Origin: Vulcanimicrobiota bacterium
GTDB taxonomy: Bacteria; Vulcanimicrobiota; Vulcanimicrobiia; Eremiobacterales; Eremiobacteraceae
Assembly: GCA_019235715.1 (NCBI GenBank)
Contig: JAFAKE010000068.1
Coordinates: 62,001 to 126,000 of the forward strand
DNA: 64,000 nt
Direction of reading: 5' to 3'
This document shows, piece after piece, positions 63,044-64,000 of the stretch. The translations under genes and the position numbers were made by a program. The notes under the pieces were generated by a model that worked only from the letters and a program-made list of their open reading frames with translations, was not told the DNA's origin and did not search any database. Positions within the stretch are counted from its first letter, which is position 1. Each line of letters starts with the position of its first letter.

Positions 63044-63390
63044 GCGGCCTCGACGCGATCAGTGGCGATATCCCGCTCTTCGCGCGTGAGCGAGATGGTG
63101 ATGACGATGCGGATGGCGACGATGGCCGCGAGCTGGCCGATCTCGACCCACGATGGCGCGACGCCTGTGCGCAAAATGTCGCCCGCGATCAAGAAATCGA
63201 GCGCAAGCGCGAGCCACCGGCCGAAGCGCCAGCGGATCAACTGAACGCCCTGCCGGGCTTGGCGGAAGTGCGCAAACGCGATCGCCGAGCGGATCGCCGC
63301 TTCGAGCGTCGCGACCAAGATCACGAAGGTGGCGCACGCGTCGGTCAAATCCGCGACGCGCAAGCTCCATGTCAAGATGAAATCCTGCAC
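63040..63390 (-). CDS. DUF1622-like membrane protein
   Basis: A 116-residue membrane protein with three helices. The family block is ALDFLIAGDILRTGVAPSWVEIGQLAAIVAIRIVITISLTREERDI, with FRQARQGVQLIRWRFGRWL just before it. It starts with GTG at 63390 after AAGGA (7-base spacing); the longer ORF in the track runs antisense to the sulfatase gene and has no family character. Coupled to the DUF1345 gene by an ATGA overlap and divergent from the sulfatase. Function unknown. Confidence 0.83.
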   Translation of the reverse strand: MQDFILTWSLRVADLTDACATFVILVATLEAAIRSAIAFAHFRQARQGVQLIRWRFGRWLALALDFLIAGDILRTGVAPSWVEIGQLAAIVAIRIVITISLTREERDIATDRVEAA

Positions 63391-63496
63391 GAGAAAATCC
63401 TTGGCGTAATAGGAAGCATGAGCCTGCGCGGCAGGGCAGCGCCGCGTGGTGATGAGAACCGCAGGTCCTTCACTCCGCTTGAAGGAGCCACCACTG

Positions 63497-64000
63497 ATGT
63501 CCGATTCCGCACGTGACTTGCAGCGCGAAGTGCTTCCTATTCCTGACCGGCAGTACGTCGGCGTGACGACGTACGATGCGAAAGATCCGGATACGAAGTA
63601 TCCGCCGATCGAGCCGGTGCGCCCGCCAAAAGATGCGCCCAACGTGCTCGTTGTGCTGATCGACGACGCGGGCTTTGCCGCCTCCAGTCCGTTCGGCGGC
63701 TTCATCAACACGCCGACGGCCGACCGCTTGGCCAAAGGCGGCTTGCGTTACAATCGTTTTCATACGACCGCGTTGTGTTCGCCGAGCCGCCAGGCGCTGC
63801 TCACGGGGCGCAACCATCATGCGGTCGGCATGGGTGGGATCACCGAGCTTGCGACATCTGCACCCGGTTACAGCTCCGTTCGACCGAAAGCCGCCGCGCC
63901 GTTGCCGGAGATCTTGCGCCTGAACGGATATGTGACGGCGCAATTCGGCAAGTGCCATGAAGTGCCGGTGTGGGAGACGAGTCCGATGGGACCATTCGAC
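63497..64000 (+). CDS. arylsulfatase (3' partial)
   Basis: Formylglycine-dependent sulfatase cut by the window end after 168 codons; absent from the ORF track because it has no stop here. It starts with ATG after GAAGGAG. NVLVVLIDDAGFA has the Asp pair that binds Ca2+, and CSPSRQALLTGRNHH carries the Cys-x-Pro-Ser-Arg signature modified to formylglycine and required for sulfate ester cleavage. GYVTAQFGKCHEVP is the GKxH-type motif. There is no signal peptide at the N-terminus, so it looks cytosolic or exported otherwise. Substrate unknown. Confidence 0.93.
   Translation, partial: MSDSARDLQREVLPIPDRQYVGVTTYDAKDPDTKYPPIEPVRPPKDAPNVLVVLIDDAGFAASSPFGGFINTPTADRLAKGGLRYNRFHTTALCSPSRQALLTGRNHHAVGMGGITELATSAPGYSSVRPKAAAPLPEILRLNGYVTAQFGKCHEVPVWETSPMGPFD

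Overview
The window is high-GC, gene-dense, and almost entirely chromosomal housekeeping DNA. It codes for a diderm, respiring bacterium: a TolC-type outer-membrane channel, a predicted outer-membrane beta-barrel, a Tat system, system II cytochrome c maturation (ResB/ResC), and menaquinone-type quinone genes. The LexA boxes are of the Bacillus/Actinobacteria type (CGAAC-N4-GTTCG) even though the cell looks diderm. This mixture suggests an uncultured Terrabacteria-like diderm, for example Eremiobacterota (WPS-2) or a neighbour. That assignment is inference; no rRNA gene is present to confirm it. I saw no tRNA, rRNA, CRISPR array, IS element or prophage.

Layout. 1-8.7 kb: a partial M20 amidohydrolase, a hydrolase, an ABC exporter pair, and a leftward pantothenate/CoA run (panC, coaBC, coaX). 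8.8-12.8 kb: small signalling proteins (FHA, PilZ), a PLP lyase-like protein, an orphan PTS EIIC and a class I glutamine amidotransferase. 12.9-17.9 kb: lexA and a divergent LysM/YneA-like gene sharing a LexA-box region, then usp, rpsO and pnp. 17.9-21.3 kb: TolC, a secreted phosphoesterase with a possible Pho box, and a STAS protein. 21.7-25.2 kb: UbiD, UbiA and a solute-binding protein. 25.2-32.9 kb: a leftward heme operon (hemC-hemB-mobA-hemL-rex, then hemA-hemD) plus a methyltransferase. 33-35.6 kb: a GT39 glycosyltransferase and an NHL lipoprotein. 35.7-41.4 kb: a leftward quinone/Tat/cytochrome c run (menG, prenyl synthase, tatA, tatC, resB, resC). 42.4-46.8 kb: rsmI-TSUP-metG-tatD-acetyltransferase. 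46.9-49.8 kb: tandem acyltransferases and a VOC protein. 49.9-52.5 kb: an M-box Mg2+ riboswitch with promoter and terminator, a 39-codon ORF and a large exported beta-rich protein. 53-57.9 kb: comEC, two acetyltransferase/metallopeptidase-like genes, an epimerase and four tiny membrane-peptide genes. 58-64 kb: carbonic anhydrase, leuS, a GNAT, comEA, two membrane proteins and a partial sulfatase.

The least ordinary content is, first, four 22-23-residue single-helix peptides that all end in V(S/T)GHL(K/T)L. Each has a strong ribosome-binding site, none is in the ORF track, and one pair lies beside a LexA-like box. Second is an M-box riboswitch placed in front of a putative outer-membrane protein rather than a recognised Mg2+ transporter. 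Third is a candidate structured element between rsmI and an acyltransferase.
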